Shown piece by piece: positions 53,600 to 63,002 of a DNA stretch of 64,000 nucleotides (its first letter is position 1; the number at the start of each line of letters is the position of its first letter). The DNA lies in NCBI RefSeq assembly GCF_022921095.1, contig NZ_CP095053.1, positions 5,064,501-5,128,500 on the forward strand, read 5' to 3'. The notes beneath the pieces were generated by a model. It ran no database searches. It saw only the letters and a program-made list of their open reading frames with translations, and was not told where the DNA came from. The stretch comes from Hymenobacter aerilatus (lineage in GTDB: Bacteria > Bacteroidota > Bacteroidia > Cytophagales > Hymenobacteraceae). Position numbers and translations under genes: made by a program.

Positions 53600-55129
53600 C
53601 TACATCCAATAGAGCAGCACGCTTACCAGCGCCAGCACCGGCAGCAAGTATCGCAGGGAGTAGCGGAAAATATACTGGAAGAACGCCGGCATATTGATGC
53701 CCTCGTCGTGGGCAATGGAGCGGACCAGAAAGTTGGGGCCATTGCCAATGTAGGTGAGGCCGCCAAACAAGACGGCGCCGCTGGAAATAGCGCGCAGCAG
53801 GGGCATCGTGGCGGGGTCGTGGGCAAAGGCCGCCACAGAGGTTACCTGGTTGAATTCCAGTTCGTGCCCGGCCATGCTCAAGGATACCAGGCTGGCATAG
53901 GTAGGCGCATTATCCAGGAAGGCAGAGAGCAGACCAGTCACCCAGTACAGCACTGCGGGCGTAAGGCGCGCGGCTACGGCTGGGTCGGAAGCCACACGAG
54001 CGGCCAGTTGCAGAGCGGGCATCATGGTCAGGAAAATGCCGAAAAACAGAAACGCCACTTCAAAGATGGGCTCGAAGTGGAAGTGGTTGCCTGTGATGGC
54101 CCGGCGCGTGGCCGTGCGGTAGCAGCCCCAGGCGGCCAGCAGCTGCACCAATTCCCGCACAAACGACACCCGCACGCCATCAATGGACAACGTTGGAATC
54201 CAGGGAAACTGCTGCGGATCCATAAACACGCTAATCAGAACCACAGCCAGCCAGATCAGATTGTAGCGGCCATGAAACTCCAGAAGTGGCAGGCCGCCCT
54301 CTCGCCGGATGTGCGCCTGCTCCTCGCGGGAAAAGCGGCTGGGGTAGGGGTTGCGGCGGTCAATCAGCCAGAAAATCAACAGGAGGGCACCATTGGCCAC
54401 CACCCAGGGTAGGGCTAGGTGCAAGGCAGTCCAGATGAACGGCACACCCCGCAAGAAGCCGATAAATAAGGGTGGGTCGCCAAGCGGAGTGAGCAGCCCA
54501 CCTACATTGCTGACAATGAAGATGAAAAAAACAATATGGTAGGGCTTGATCCGCTCATCATTGAGACGAATGAAGGGACGGATAAGCACCAGCGAAGCGC
54601 CGGTAGTACCAATCAGGCTGGCCAGCACCGCGCCAACCGTCAGCAAAATAACGTTGCGCTGCGGGGTGCCTTGCAAACCAATGTTCAGGTACATCGTGCC
54701 GCCTACCACATACAATGCGCCCAGCAGCGTTACGAAAGAAACATACTCAGCCAGCGTCTCTATAGCCATGTGCCAGTCATGGCGGGCAAAGCCGTAGTAA
54801 AGCAGCATAAGCAGGCCCAGCGCTATGGCAATGCGCGCGTAGTTACGTTCCCAGAAATGCGGAAACAGCAGCGGCCCCGAGGCAATCAGCCCCAATAGAC
54901 TGATAAAAGGCAGTAGCAACCAGGGAGTAACATCTGGGATATGAACAGCGAGAAGGAGGGATGAGGAGAATGTAGTCAATAGACAAGACAATAGGTGGAA
55001 GATCAAAAGTAGCCCATTGCGCACTTGCAGACGCCGGATGGGAGCTAAAACAGCAAGGGAGTTGTTACCTTTACAACATCTATAGCCCTGGTTGGTTGTA
55101 GATGCAATGGATTTGGCAAGAATGATCAA
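53600..55129 (-). CDS. Sodium:proton antiporter (ion transporter superfamily)
   Basis: A 509-residue membrane protein with about 12-13 helices, related to the NhaD/CitMHS group. The helical hairpin sequence SNVGGLLTPLGDPPLFIGFLR is the typical re-entrant 'G-D-P-P' motif, and a second inverted copy is suggested near LSAFLDNAPTYASLV (D-N-A-P-T). The start is uncertain: the given TTG 55127-55129 begins a 36-residue polar region, and a GTG at 55019-55021 just before the first hydrophobic segment is also possible. It is divergent from the Nfu gene. Confidence 0.85.
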   Translation of the reverse strand: MIILAKSIASTTNQGYRCCKGNNSLAVLAPIRRLQVRNGLLLIFHLLSCLLTTFSSSLLLAVHIPDVTPWLLLPFISLLGLIASGPLLFPHFWERNYARIAIALGLLMLLYYGFARHDWHMAIETLAEYVSFVTLLGALYVVGGTMYLNIGLQGTPQRNVILLTVGAVLASLIGTTGASLVLIRPFIRLNDERIKPYHIVFFIFIVSNVGGLLTPLGDPPLFIGFLRGVPFIWTALHLALPWVVANGALLLIFWLIDRRNPYPSRFSREEQAHIRREGGLPLLEFHGRYNLIWLAVVLISVFMDPQQFPWIPTLSIDGVRVSFVRELVQLLAAWGCYRTATRRAITGNHFHFEPIFEVAFLFFGIFLTMMPALQLAARVASDPAVAARLTPAVLYWVTGLLSAFLDNAPTYASLVSLSMAGHELEFNQVTSVAAFAHDPATMPLLRAISSGAVLFGGLTYIGNGPNFLVRSIAHDEGINMPAFFQYIFRYSLRYLLPVLALVSVLLYWM

Positions 55130-55173
55130 ATCCCTCCTTTTTACTTCGCAACGTCTTACGTCTCAATTGTCTT

Positions 55174-55794
55174 ATGAATACCAGCCCCGCCGCCTCGCCG
55201 GTTTCCATTTACGCCGAAGCCAGCCCCAACCCTGAGTCGATGAAGTTTGTGCTCAATGCCACGCTGCTCAGCGATGGTGTGAGCGTGGACTACCCCAACG
55301 TGGAAGCAGCAGCCAACTCACCGCTGGCTCAGGAGCTGTTCAACTTCGATTATGTGGGTCGGGTGTTTATTGCGGCCAACTTTGTGACCATCACCAAAAC
55401 TACCGAGCACCAGTGGACCCAGCTTATTCCCGAGCTGCGCACGTTCCTGAAATCGTACGTGGAAGCTAACGGCCCCATCTTCACAGTAGATCCTGCCGAG
55501 GAGCAGCGCGCTGCCCAGCAAGCTGCTGCCACCGGCGACCATTCGGAGCAGGATCAGCAAACCAGCCAAAAAATCATTGACTTGCTGGATAACTATGTGC
55601 GACCCGCCGTGGAGCAGGATGGCGGCAACATCACCTTCAAGAGCTACAACAACGGCGTAGTAACTGTGAACCTGCAAGGCTCGTGCTCGGGCTGCCCCTC
55701 GGCCACCGTCACCCTGAAATCCGGTATTGAGAACCTGCTGAAACGCATGGTGCCCGAGGTAACGGAAGTAGTAGCCGAAGGCGTTACTGTTTAA
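55174..55794 (+). CDS. Nfu/NifU-type iron-sulfur cluster protein
   Basis: A 206-residue Fe-S carrier. Residues about 8-95 are the Nfu N-terminal domain (IYAEASPNPESMKFVLNATL), a variable linker (about 100-130, Gln- and Glu-rich) follows, and residues about 130-200 are the NifU C-terminal domain with the cluster-binding motif GSCSGCPSATVTL (C-x-x-C). It probably hands [4Fe-4S] clusters to apo-enzymes. QueG in the same window is one possible client by its cofactor type only. Confidence 0.93.
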   Translation: MNTSPAASPVSIYAEASPNPESMKFVLNATLLSDGVSVDYPNVEAAANSPLAQELFNFDYVGRVFIAANFVTITKTTEHQWTQLIPELRTFLKSYVEANGPIFTVDPAEEQRAAQQAAATGDHSEQDQQTSQKIIDLLDNYVRPAVEQDGGNITFKSYNNGVVTVNLQGSCSGCPSATVTLKSGIENLLKRMVPEVTEVVAEGVTV

Positions 55795-55838
55795 TTATCA
55801 ACTAGTTTGCTTGCTGTAGTCTGCAGACGCAGCATTCT

Positions 55839-55878
55839 AAAAAGGAGCGGGCCAATTGTATCGGGCCGCTCCTTTTTT
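55839..55878 (+). terminator. Terminator of the Nfu gene
   Basis: AAAAAGGAGCGG (55839-55850) pairs with CCGCTCCTTTTT (55866-55877), ending in a T run. Confidence 0.88.
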
Positions 55879-55905
55879 ATTCACTCTCAGTGAGGGTAGA
55901 AAACC

Positions 55906-55937
55906 AAAAACGCCTGGCCAATCGGCCAGGCGTTTTT
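55906..55937 (-). terminator. Terminator of secDF
   Basis: AAAAACGCCTGGCC (55906-55919) pairs exactly with GGCCAGGCGTTTTT (55924-55937) around a 4-base loop, 64 bases beyond the secDF stop. Confidence 0.9.
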
Positions 55938-56001
55938 GTACATACTGTGATAAATTGACGCAGCGAAGCAAAGCCCAGGCAAGCAGCAAGCTCTACGCTG
56001 A

Positions 56002-59000
56002 CTAGACATTAGATGTCGACAACTTAGGTGCATCAGCATCGCCAAGGTGCGTGGAAATATCGGTGCCTCGCTCGCGAGCCTCTTTACGACCGTAAGTGTC
56101 AAGAATAACCGGCGTAGCAATGAACAGCGATGAATATGTACCAAACACAATACCCACCAGCATAGCAAACGAGAACGAACGCAGCGTTTCACCCCCGAAG
56201 ATGTAGAGCACCAGTACTACCAGGAATACGGTAGTAGAAGTAATCATGGTACGGGAGAACGTACTGTTCAGGGCCGGGTTGGCTACCTGCGCAAATGTGA
56301 GGTGCGGGTTTTCGCGCATATACTCCCGAATACGGTCGAAGATTACCACCGTATCGTTCATCGAGAAGCCTAGCACCGTGAGCACGGCTGCCACAAAAAT
56401 CTGGTCCATCTCATAGTTCAGGCCAAACAAGCGGGCGATAGGGTAGCAGGCAACCACCAGCAGGGCATCGTGAAACAGCGCAATAACCGCCGCCATAGAA
56501 TACTGCCAGCGCGAGAAGCGCAGCAATACGTACACAAAAATACCCAGCAGCGTCAAGCCCAGACTCAATACCGAAGTTTTCTTGATGTCATCGGCAATGG
56601 TAGCACCTACCTTGGAGGTAGACTTGATAACCGGCGCATCGGCGCCGAAATCCTTCTTCAAACCATTCAACAGGGTAGCTGCTACTTTTTTGTCGGCAGC
56701 CACCGTTTCATCGTCGGCTAGGTAGCCCGTGGTGATGCGCAGACGGCTGGGCGTACCAAACGTTTTTACTTCGGTACCAGCACCGCCAAGGTCGGCTACA
56801 ATGGCATCGTGTACTTCCGAGGCTTCCATCGCTTTATTGAAGTCTACCACATAGGCACGACCCCCGCGGAAGTCAACGCCCAGGTTCGGACCCCCTTGCA
56901 CTGCCATCAGCACAAAGCCGATAACGATAAAGATTGTTGAGAAGACGTAAGCAATCTTGCGCTTGCCGATAATGTCCAGGCTCACATTTTTGAACAGCTT
57001 GCGCGAGAGGAAGGTAGAGAAAGTAATCTTGCTCGTTTCCTTGCCTTTCACCAGCCACTCAATGATGAGACGCGACACGAATACAGCCGAGAGGAAGGAG
57101 GTGAAAATGCCAATCAGCAGCGTTACGGCGAAGTTCTGCACCGGACCCGTACCGAAGATGAACAGCGTGAGGGCGATGATAAGCGTGGTTACGTTGGAGT
57201 CGAAGATGGCCGAGAAAGCGCGCGAATAACCCGCGTTGATGGCATCCTTCAACAAGTGACCGTGGTCAAGCTCTTCCCGAATGCGCTCGAAAATCAGCAC
57301 GTTGGCGTCAATCGACGAAGCGAATACCAGAATCAGACCGGCAATGCCGGGCAGCGTGAGGGCAAACTGGAACTGAGCCAGAATACCCAGAATCAGGAAG
57401 ATGTTGAACAGCAGCGAAGCATCAGCCACCAGACCGGCGCGGCCGTAGTATAGGGCCATAAAGCCCATGATGATCAGCAGACCAGCTACCGACGAATATA
57501 GGCCTTGGTTGATAGCTTCCTGGCCCAGCGACGGACCTACCACGGCTTCTTCTACAATGCGGGTAGGGGCAGGCAACTTACCAGCCTTCAGTACGTTAGC
57601 AAGGTCCTGAGCCTCTTCAATGGAGAAGTTACCCGAAATGCTGGTGTTGCCGCCGGCAATTTCAGCCTGTACTACAGGGTCGGAATACACATTGTCGTCG
57701 AGGACGATGGCTACTTGGCGGCCGATGTTGTTGCCAGTCAGCTTCTGCCATTTCTTGGCGCCGGCTGGTGTCATGCTCATGCTTACCTCAGCACCACCGC
57801 GCTGGGGGTCAATGTCACCGCGGGCATCAGCCACCACGTCGCCTTCCAGCGGGGCCGTAGCACCCGATGCTTTCCGTACGGCTACCAGGCTCAAATATTC
57901 TTGGCCACCAATCTCCTGAGGCTTCACGTTCCACATGAAGGTAAGGTTGGGAGGAAGGGTAGCACGTGCTTCCTGCGAAGTCAGCACATCGTTCATGCGG
58001 GCCGTGTCGCGGATATTAACGCCCAACTGGCCAGGTACCGGCATGGTAAGCAAGCGGGCCAATACAGAACCCTGTGGACCTTTGGCTGAGTCGGTAGCGG
58101 CAGTATTGCCTTTCTTCGCCAACTGGCTGGCCAGCGACGACGTATCGCCAGGAGCAGTAGTGGCAGCCGTAGCAGCTGTAGCGGTGGTAGGAGCGGCGGC
58201 TTTCTCGGTGGCTTCTTTGGCTACCAATGCCTGATCGAGCTGCTGGAGGTAGGGACCGAACTCATCCTGACGCCATACTTCCCAGAACTCCAGCTTGGCC
58301 TGGCCTTGCAACAGCTTGCGCACGCGGTCGGGGTTGTCTACGCCGGGTAGCTCCACCTGAATGCGACCGGTACCTTTTACGCGTTGAATGTTAGGCTGGC
58401 TGGTGCCAAACTTGTCGATACGCGTACGCAGAATATTAAACGAGCGGTCGATGGCATCTTCAATCTCGGTGTCGATAGCGCCAATCACCTTGGCGTCCGA
58501 CGAGTTGATGTCGATTTTGCGGCTCTTGTTGGTGGTATTGGCAAAAATGCGCGCTAGGTTGTCGTTGGGCGCTACGTTGCGGAAGGCCTGCAAAAACAAC
58601 GTGGTGAACGGCGCCGAAGGATTGGCCTTCTGCGCTTGTTGCGCCTGCTCCAGCGCCTGGTTGAATTTGGGGTCTTTGGAGTTGCCGCTCATGGCGCGTA
58701 CAATCTCCACCGGCGACACTTCCAGCGTCACGTGCATACCGCCTTTCAGGTCCAGGCCTAGGCCTAGCTCCGAGGCACGTACGTCACGGTAAGTGTAGTT
58801 AACGCCCAGGATGTTAGCCACGGGTGCACGCCATACCGAGTCGAGGTAGCGTTGGCGCACCTGTTGGTTTACGGTGCCATTCTTGGTGGCATACGTCACG
58901 GCATCGGCCTGCACCCGGCGCGAGATGAACGTGAACGTGAGAAAGTAAATACACAGGGCCGATACCACAACGGTCAGCCCAATGATGAGTCCTTTATTAC

Positions 59001-59004
59001 GCAT
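56002..59004 (-). CDS. secDF: Protein translocase SecDF fusion
   Basis: A 1000-residue fused SecD-SecF. It uses the proton gradient to pull exported proteins through SecYEG from the periplasmic side. The SecD part has a periplasmic head (about 60-540, LGLDLKGGMHVTLEVSP near 97-113) and the D-x-x-L helix, GKLPAPTRIVEE, then SSIDANVLIFERIREEL. The SecF part begins near residue 690 with KRKIAYVFSTIFIVIG and GVDFRGGRAYVV and ends in FSMNDTVVIFDRIREYM and LVGIVFGTYSSLFIATPV. There are 12 helices in total. The ATG 59002-59004 (MRNKGLIIGLT) is preferred to one 11 codons earlier. The fusion is the norm in Bacteroidota. Confidence 0.96.
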   Translation of the reverse strand: MRNKGLIIGLTVVVSALCIYFLTFTFISRRVQADAVTYATKNGTVNQQVRQRYLDSVWRAPVANILGVNYTYRDVRASELGLGLDLKGGMHVTLEVSPVEIVRAMSGNSKDPKFNQALEQAQQAQKANPSAPFTTLFLQAFRNVAPNDNLARIFANTTNKSRKIDINSSDAKVIGAIDTEIEDAIDRSFNILRTRIDKFGTSQPNIQRVKGTGRIQVELPGVDNPDRVRKLLQGQAKLEFWEVWRQDEFGPYLQQLDQALVAKEATEKAAAPTTATAATAATTAPGDTSSLASQLAKKGNTAATDSAKGPQGSVLARLLTMPVPGQLGVNIRDTARMNDVLTSQEARATLPPNLTFMWNVKPQEIGGQEYLSLVAVRKASGATAPLEGDVVADARGDIDPQRGGAEVSMSMTPAGAKKWQKLTGNNIGRQVAIVLDDNVYSDPVVQAEIAGGNTSISGNFSIEEAQDLANVLKAGKLPAPTRIVEEAVVGPSLGQEAINQGLYSSVAGLLIIMGFMALYYGRAGLVADASLLFNIFLILGILAQFQFALTLPGIAGLILVFASSIDANVLIFERIREELDHGHLLKDAINAGYSRAFSAIFDSNVTTLIIALTLFIFGTGPVQNFAVTLLIGIFTSFLSAVFVSRLIIEWLVKGKETSKITFSTFLSRKLFKNVSLDIIGKRKIAYVFSTIFIVIGFVLMAVQGGPNLGVDFRGGRAYVVDFNKAMEASEVHDAIVADLGGAGTEVKTFGTPSRLRITTGYLADDETVAADKKVAATLLNGLKKDFGADAPVIKSTSKVGATIADDIKKTSVLSLGLTLLGIFVYVLLRFSRWQYSMAAVIALFHDALLVVACYPIARLFGLNYEMDQIFVAAVLTVLGFSMNDTVVIFDRIREYMRENPHLTFAQVANPALNSTFSRTMITSTTVFLVVLVLYIFGGETLRSFSFAMLVGIVFGTYSSLFIATPVILDTYGRKEARERGTDISTHLGDADAPKLSTSNV

Positions 59005-59140
59005 CAGAAAAGATTTTATTGGAAAGGCAACAAGCAATTACAAATCAATTCATCGGGAAGCGCGAAGCCTCTGAAAAGGCTGATAGTCAATTGCCAGAAA
59101 AGCAACGGCGCCGTTTTGATTCCCGAAAGTTCGATTTTTT

Positions 59141-59512
59141 CTAAGGTGCCTGCGGCGAAAGCGCCGCTACCAATAGCCGTACCCGAAAAATGCTGTTGGG
59201 CAAAACACCCGCGAGGGGGCGTGGCGCTGCTAATACCCGGCGCACAGCCGGTAGCCACTGCTGCGGGGTAGGGAAGGGAAGCCAGGCGTGGGCATCGGGC
59301 GCTACGTGCAGCACCAACGGACCTACAGCCTCAAAATTCACTTTTTGCTTGATAACGGCCGCTTTGAGCCGCACGCCTACCCGTGTAGTTTTGCTCGGCA
59401 CTACCCGAAAGGTCGTTACTGTTTGATGGTTCAAACCCAGCACAAACAGCACCGTAGCTGTGAGCAGGGCGAACCGCAAACGAGATAAAAACCGGGTACT
59501 CAGCAAAAACAT
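59141..59512 (-). CDS. Hypothetical protein with N-terminal membrane helix
   Basis: A 123-residue protein not recognised. One hydrophobic N-terminal helix (LRFALLTATVLFVLGLNHQ) could be a signal or an anchor; the rest is basic and beta-rich with no family motif. It lies 136 bases upstream of the secDF start on the same strand. The codon use fits, but no homologue is known to me. Confidence 0.5.
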   Translation of the reverse strand: MFLLSTRFLSRLRFALLTATVLFVLGLNHQTVTTFRVVPSKTTRVGVRLKAAVIKQKVNFEAVGPLVLHVAPDAHAWLPFPTPQQWLPAVRRVLAAPRPLAGVLPNSIFRVRLLVAALSPQAP

Positions 59513-59578
59513 AGGTAGGGCAATGGCTACAAATATACTAAAAGGTGAAGTTGTGAAAAGTGAAGTTGTGAATTTCTA

Positions 59579-59698
59579 AAAAACGCGTGTCATCCTGAGC
59601 AGCGCGAAAGACCTTCTCACTGTAGAACGAGTCGCTGTTACACCTGTCGTCCTACTATGGAAAGGTCCTTCGCGCTGCTCAGAATGACACGCGTTTTT
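59579..59698. repeat. Intergenic palindrome, copy 4 of the repeat family
   Basis: Arms of about 50 bases run from AAAAACGCGTGTCATCCTGA (59579 on) to AGAACGA at 59630, with the complement at 59647-59698. The 16-base loop GTCGCTGTTACACCTG matches the loop length of copies 1 and 2. Several mismatches exist in the inner third. It ends 6 bases from the stop codon of udk. Confidence 0.88.
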
Positions 59699-59704
59699 CT
59701 TAAA

Positions 59705-60325
59705 TTACCCTTGCACCTTCGACTTCAGGAAAGACACCAGCACCTCTAGGCCCATGTCGAAGCGGCTATTATTAGGGATGATGATGTCCGCGTCGTTGCG
59801 GTAGGGCTTGATGAACTTGTCGTAGGTAGGAGCCACGTGGTTGATGTAACGATAGAGCACGTCTTCTAGGTCGTAGCCCCGCTCGTCCCGGTCGCGCACA
59901 ATGCGACGCAGCACCTTCACGTGCTCCTGAGCATCAATAAAAACTTTCAAGTTGAGCAGGCGTGCCACTTCCTCAAAGTGAAACACGAAAATGCCTTCTA
60001 CTACCACAATGGGCGCGGGCCGGAACACTAGTTCCTGCACTGGGGCGTCAGGGTTATTGAAGGTATACTCCGGCCGGCGCACTTCCTTGCCCTGGCTGAT
60101 GCTAAGTACGTCGGCGGCGTAGGAGGCCGAATCGATAGAAGTAGGCAGGTCGAAGTTGGTGACGCCCTGCGCATCGACCAGCTGCGTTTCGCGCGGGTGG
60201 TAGTAGTTGTCCTGCGAAATCAGGCAGATTTCCTCTTCGGGAAACGAAGCCAGCAGGCGGCGCAAAAAAGTAGTTTTGCCCGAGGCGCTACCCCCCGTAA
60301 TGCCGACGATGAAAGGTTGTTGCAT
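59705..60325 (-). CDS. udk: Uridine kinase
   Basis: A 206-residue uridine/cytidine kinase of pyrimidine salvage. P-loop GITGGSASGKTTFLRRLL near residue 8, QDNYYHPRE (substrate loop), NFDLPTSIDSASYAADV, and VVVEGIFVFHFEEVARLLNL with the conserved Glu. IDAQEHVKVLRRIVRDRDERG is the lid. The ATG 60323-60325 (MQQPFIVGI) is preferred to an upstream start. The rdgB gene lies upstream on the same strand. Confidence 0.95.
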   Translation of the reverse strand: MQQPFIVGITGGSASGKTTFLRRLLASFPEEEICLISQDNYYHPRETQLVDAQGVTNFDLPTSIDSASYAADVLSISQGKEVRRPEYTFNNPDAPVQELVFRPAPIVVVEGIFVFHFEEVARLLNLKVFIDAQEHVKVLRRIVRDRDERGYDLEDVLYRYINHVAPTYDKFIKPYRNDADIIIPNNSRFDMGLEVLVSFLKSKVQG

Positions 60326-60423
60326 GGGTAGAAAAGTGGCCCGTACCGGCGGGGCCAACCCTGCAAAAGTAAGCACTTCGCAGGTTTGGCGGCTGCAAAA
60401 CCGAAATTTTGGCTGAAAACGGT

Positions 60424-61008
60424 CTATTTTTCTCTGGCTTCGAAAAAAGCAACAAGCTCCTGCACGGCGCGGGCGCGGTGGCTAAGGGTGTTTTTCTGGT
60501 CCAGCGGCATCTCGGCAAACGTCTCGTTGAAGCCGGTAGGCTGAAAAATAGGGTCATAGCCGAAGCCGGCGCCACCGCGGGGCTCCGTCGTAATCAGTCC
60601 TTCTACCACACCATTAAATGTATACTTCTCTGAGTTAGAAAGAATAAGGGCAATAACGGTGCGGAAGTTAGCCGTACGGGTAGGGGCATCAGCCAACTCG
60701 GTCAATACCTTGGCCACGTTATCGGCGGCCAGACGCTGGGGGCCGGCATAGCGAGCCGAGTACACGCCCGGCGCCCCGTTTAGCGCGTCGATTTCCAGGC
60801 CAGTATCGTCAGCAAAGCAGGCCACGCCGAAGTGGTCCCACACGTACTGCGCTTTCTGGTGAGCGTTGCCGGCCAGTGTGTCCTGGGTTTCAGGTAGGTC
60901 ATCGGGGCCACCTATATCGGCCAGACTTACCAGCTCAATGGAGCTGGGCAGAATAGCCCTGATTTCATCGAGCTTGTGAGCATTATTGGAAGCAAAGCAA
61001 AGGCGCAT
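60424..61008 (-). CDS. rdgB: XTP/dITP diphosphatase (RdgB/HAM1)
   Basis: A 194-residue house-cleaning pyrophosphatase that removes non-canonical purine nucleotides (XTP, dITP) before they enter DNA or RNA. The family blocks are CFASNNAHKLDEIRAILP, TQDTLAGNAHQKAQYVWDHF, FADDTGLEIDALNGAPGVYS and GGAGFGYDPIFQPTGFNETF with the end FAEMPLDQKNTLSHRARAVQ. The ATG at 61006-61008 matches the usual start. It precedes udk by 98 bases. Confidence 0.96.
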   Translation of the reverse strand: MRLCFASNNAHKLDEIRAILPSSIELVSLADIGGPDDLPETQDTLAGNAHQKAQYVWDHFGVACFADDTGLEIDALNGAPGVYSARYAGPQRLAADNVAKVLTELADAPTRTANFRTVIALILSNSEKYTFNGVVEGLITTEPRGGAGFGYDPIFQPTGFNETFAEMPLDQKNTLSHRARAVQELVAFFEAREK

Positions 61009-61171
61009 GGGGTTTGAATAGGTGAATGAGCGAATGGGTGTTTCAACTAGGAAGCTACCGGAACAGTAGGCACGCAAATGACAAAAGTATTTTGTTCAAA
61101 GGTAACCAGCCAGTGTAACCGGCGTAGCTGCTTACCCATTCACCCATTCAGCAGAAAAACCCGGCTAGGCT

Positions 61172-61201
61172 TTTGAATGTCAGCCCGAAAACGTACTTTT
61201 G
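61172..61201 (+). promoter_or_regulatory. rpmE2 promoter
   Basis: TTTG (61172-61175), 18 bases, then TACTTTTG (61194-61201): a complete TTTG/TAnnTTTG pair. The start codon lies 53 bases downstream, leaving a leader of about 45 bases that could carry control. Confidence 0.7.
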
Positions 61202-61254
61202 CAATCCCTTCCGCAAAACCGGCAGGGTCAGAAGGTTTTAACGGCATCCCGACC

Positions 61255-61500
61255 ATGAAAAAAGACATTCATCCCGAGTACCGCGAAGTGGTATTCCAGG
61301 ACACGTCCAGCGACTTCAAATTCATCACCCGTTCGACGATGAACTCGAGCGAGACTATCACGATGGAAGACGGCAAGACGTACCCCGTGATTAAAGTAGA
61401 AGTAAGCAGTGCCTCGCACCCCTTCTACACCGGCAAAAACGTGTTCATCGACACCGCCGGCCGTGTGGAGAAATTCCGCAACCGCTACCAGAAGAAATAA
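61255..61500 (+). CDS. rpmE2: 50S ribosomal protein L31 type B
   Basis: An 81-residue ribosomal protein. [20 protein letters not shown] and the end [18 protein letters not shown] are typical. It has no Cys at all, so it is the non-zinc (type B, C-minus) form. The ATG at 61255 matches the family start; the longer frame from 61177 would cover the promoter. Confidence 0.97.
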   Translation: MKKDIHPEYREVVFQDTSSDFKFITRSTMNSSETITMEDGKTYPVIKVEVSSASHPFYTGKNVFIDTAGRVEKFRNRYQKK

Positions 61501-61532
61501 CAGCCTTCAGCCCTTGGCTGCCGGCTTCTAGT

Positions 61533-61566
61533 AAAGCTCCTTTCGCCTCGCGGAAGGAGCTTTTTT
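61533..61566 (+). terminator. rpmE2 terminator
   Basis: AAAGCTCCTTTCG (61533-61545) pairs with CGGAAGGAGCTTT with one bulge, followed by a T run. Confidence 0.88.
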
Positions 61567-61610
61567 GTTGTTGGGGTAGGGGAGAGAGTAGGATGGCACA
61601 TAGTAAAAGA

Positions 61611-61641
61611 ACATCATGCTTCGACTTCGCTCAGCATGATG
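61611..61641. repeat. Short relative of the palindrome family
   Basis: ACATCATGCT and AGCATGATGG flank CTTCGACTTCGCTC. The right half (CTTCGCTCAGCATGATG) is the complement of CATCATGCTGAGCGAAG, close to the outer arm of copy 2. It lies upstream of the GlmU-like gene. Confidence 0.6.
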
Positions 61642-61710
61642 GGTAGGAGTAGACGGGCGACGTGCCCCGCACCGGCAAAAGCCGTAGTTTCGCAGCAGAA
61701 TTCTACCGCT

Positions 61711-62946
61711 ATGCATATCCTTCTGTTCGACGACCCGGCTATTCAGCCTAATCTGCTGCCTTTCACCTTCACCCGGCCCGTAGCCGCCCTGCGCTGCGGC
61801 ATCCTGACCATTGCCGAAAAGTGGCAACGCAGGCTACAGCAGCCAGTGCACTACCTTACGCAACCGCACTTGCGCGAAAAGTTCTCCGCCGGCCCTACCG
61901 ATGGCCCGGCACTGGTCATCAACGGCGCGGTATGCCCTAGTGAAAAGCTGATAGAGCAGGTGCAGGCCTTGCAGCCCGGTGAAGCGCTCCTGAGCGAGGA
62001 ACTGCTGGTAGCGGCCTACCTACCCGATGCTTCCAAAGTGGCCGAGCTGATTCAGGATGGCTACCGCAACGTGCGGCAGGTGAAGGGCAGTATTACGATC
62101 ATCAGTCAACCCTGGCACCTGTTTCAGCAAAATGGCGCCCAGATTCGAGAAGACTTTACCTTACTGACTGCAGGTCGGGAGTCGCAGCCCGTAAACGACG
62201 CACCTACCATTGTATATGGTGCGGAGAACATCTTTATTGAGGAAGGCGTGAAGATTCGGGCAGCTATTCTCAACGCCGAGGATGGTCCGATTTACCTGGG
62301 TAAAGGTGTGCACGTGCACGAAGGGGCTATTTTGAAAGGTCCGCTGGCGGTGTGCGAAAACGCACACGTGAATGTAGGCGCCAAGCTGCGCGGCGATAAT
62401 ACGGTGGGCCCCTACTGCCGGGTAGGCGGCGAAATGGCTAATAGCATCTTGATGGCCTATTCCAACAAAGGCCACGAGGGCTACCTCGGCAACTCCGTGG
62501 TAGGCCAGTGGTGCAACCTGGGTGCCGATACCAACACATCGAACCTGAAAAACAACTACGCGCCCGTAAAAATCTGGAGCCACTCGGCGGGGCGCTTCGT
62601 GAATACCGGGCTGCAATTCTGCGGGCTGATGATGGGCGACCATAGCAAATGCGCCATTAATACCATGTTTAATACCGGTACTGTGGTAGGAGTAGGGGCC
62701 AACATCTTTGGGGCAGGTTTCCCGCGCAACTTTGTGCCGTCGTTCAGTTGGGGCGGCTCGGCGGGCTTCGAAACCTTCCGCCTACCCAAAGCCGGTGAAG
62801 TAGCCGAGCGCGTAATGAGCCGCCGCAACCTGCCCTACGACCAAACGGAGCAGGATATTATGGCTTACGTGTACGAGGCCACAGCCAAAGACCGCGTGTG
62901 GGAACGGGCTGCAGGTAATAGTGCCGCGCCAGTGGTGATAGAGTAG
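61711..62946 (+). CDS. GlmU-like nucleotidyltransferase/acyltransferase
   Basis: A 411-residue protein of the alternative GlmU family found in Bacteroidota. The N-terminal part (MHILLFDDPAIQPNLLPFTF, TRPVAALRCGILTIAEKW) is a degenerate sugar-nucleotidyltransferase domain. The C-terminal half is a left-handed beta helix with hexapeptide repeats (YLGKGVHVHEGAILKGPLAV, then HVNVGAKLRGDNTVGPYC). It would make UDP-GlcNAc from glucosamine-1-phosphate if fully active, but the typical GlmU signature LAAGxGTRM is absent, so the activity is an inference. The ATG at 61711 is chosen over one 25 codons upstream. Confidence 0.85.
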   Translation: MHILLFDDPAIQPNLLPFTFTRPVAALRCGILTIAEKWQRRLQQPVHYLTQPHLREKFSAGPTDGPALVINGAVCPSEKLIEQVQALQPGEALLSEELLVAAYLPDASKVAELIQDGYRNVRQVKGSITIISQPWHLFQQNGAQIREDFTLLTAGRESQPVNDAPTIVYGAENIFIEEGVKIRAAILNAEDGPIYLGKGVHVHEGAILKGPLAVCENAHVNVGAKLRGDNTVGPYCRVGGEMANSILMAYSNKGHEGYLGNSVVGQWCNLGADTNTSNLKNNYAPVKIWSHSAGRFVNTGLQFCGLMMGDHSKCAINTMFNTGTVVGVGANIFGAGFPRNFVPSFSWGGSAGFETFRLPKAGEVAERVMSRRNLPYDQTEQDIMAYVYEATAKDRVWERAAGNSAAPVVIE

Positions 62947-63002
62947 AAAGTTGATAGGTAGTGCTTTTGCATTTACCGCGTAGGTAGAAGAAGTTCAACG
63001 TT

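Noticed and set aside
53567-54412. A 281-codon plus-strand frame opposite the antiporter gene
   Set aside because: Shadow of transmembrane codons; very rich in Gln, His and Gly and unlike any known family.
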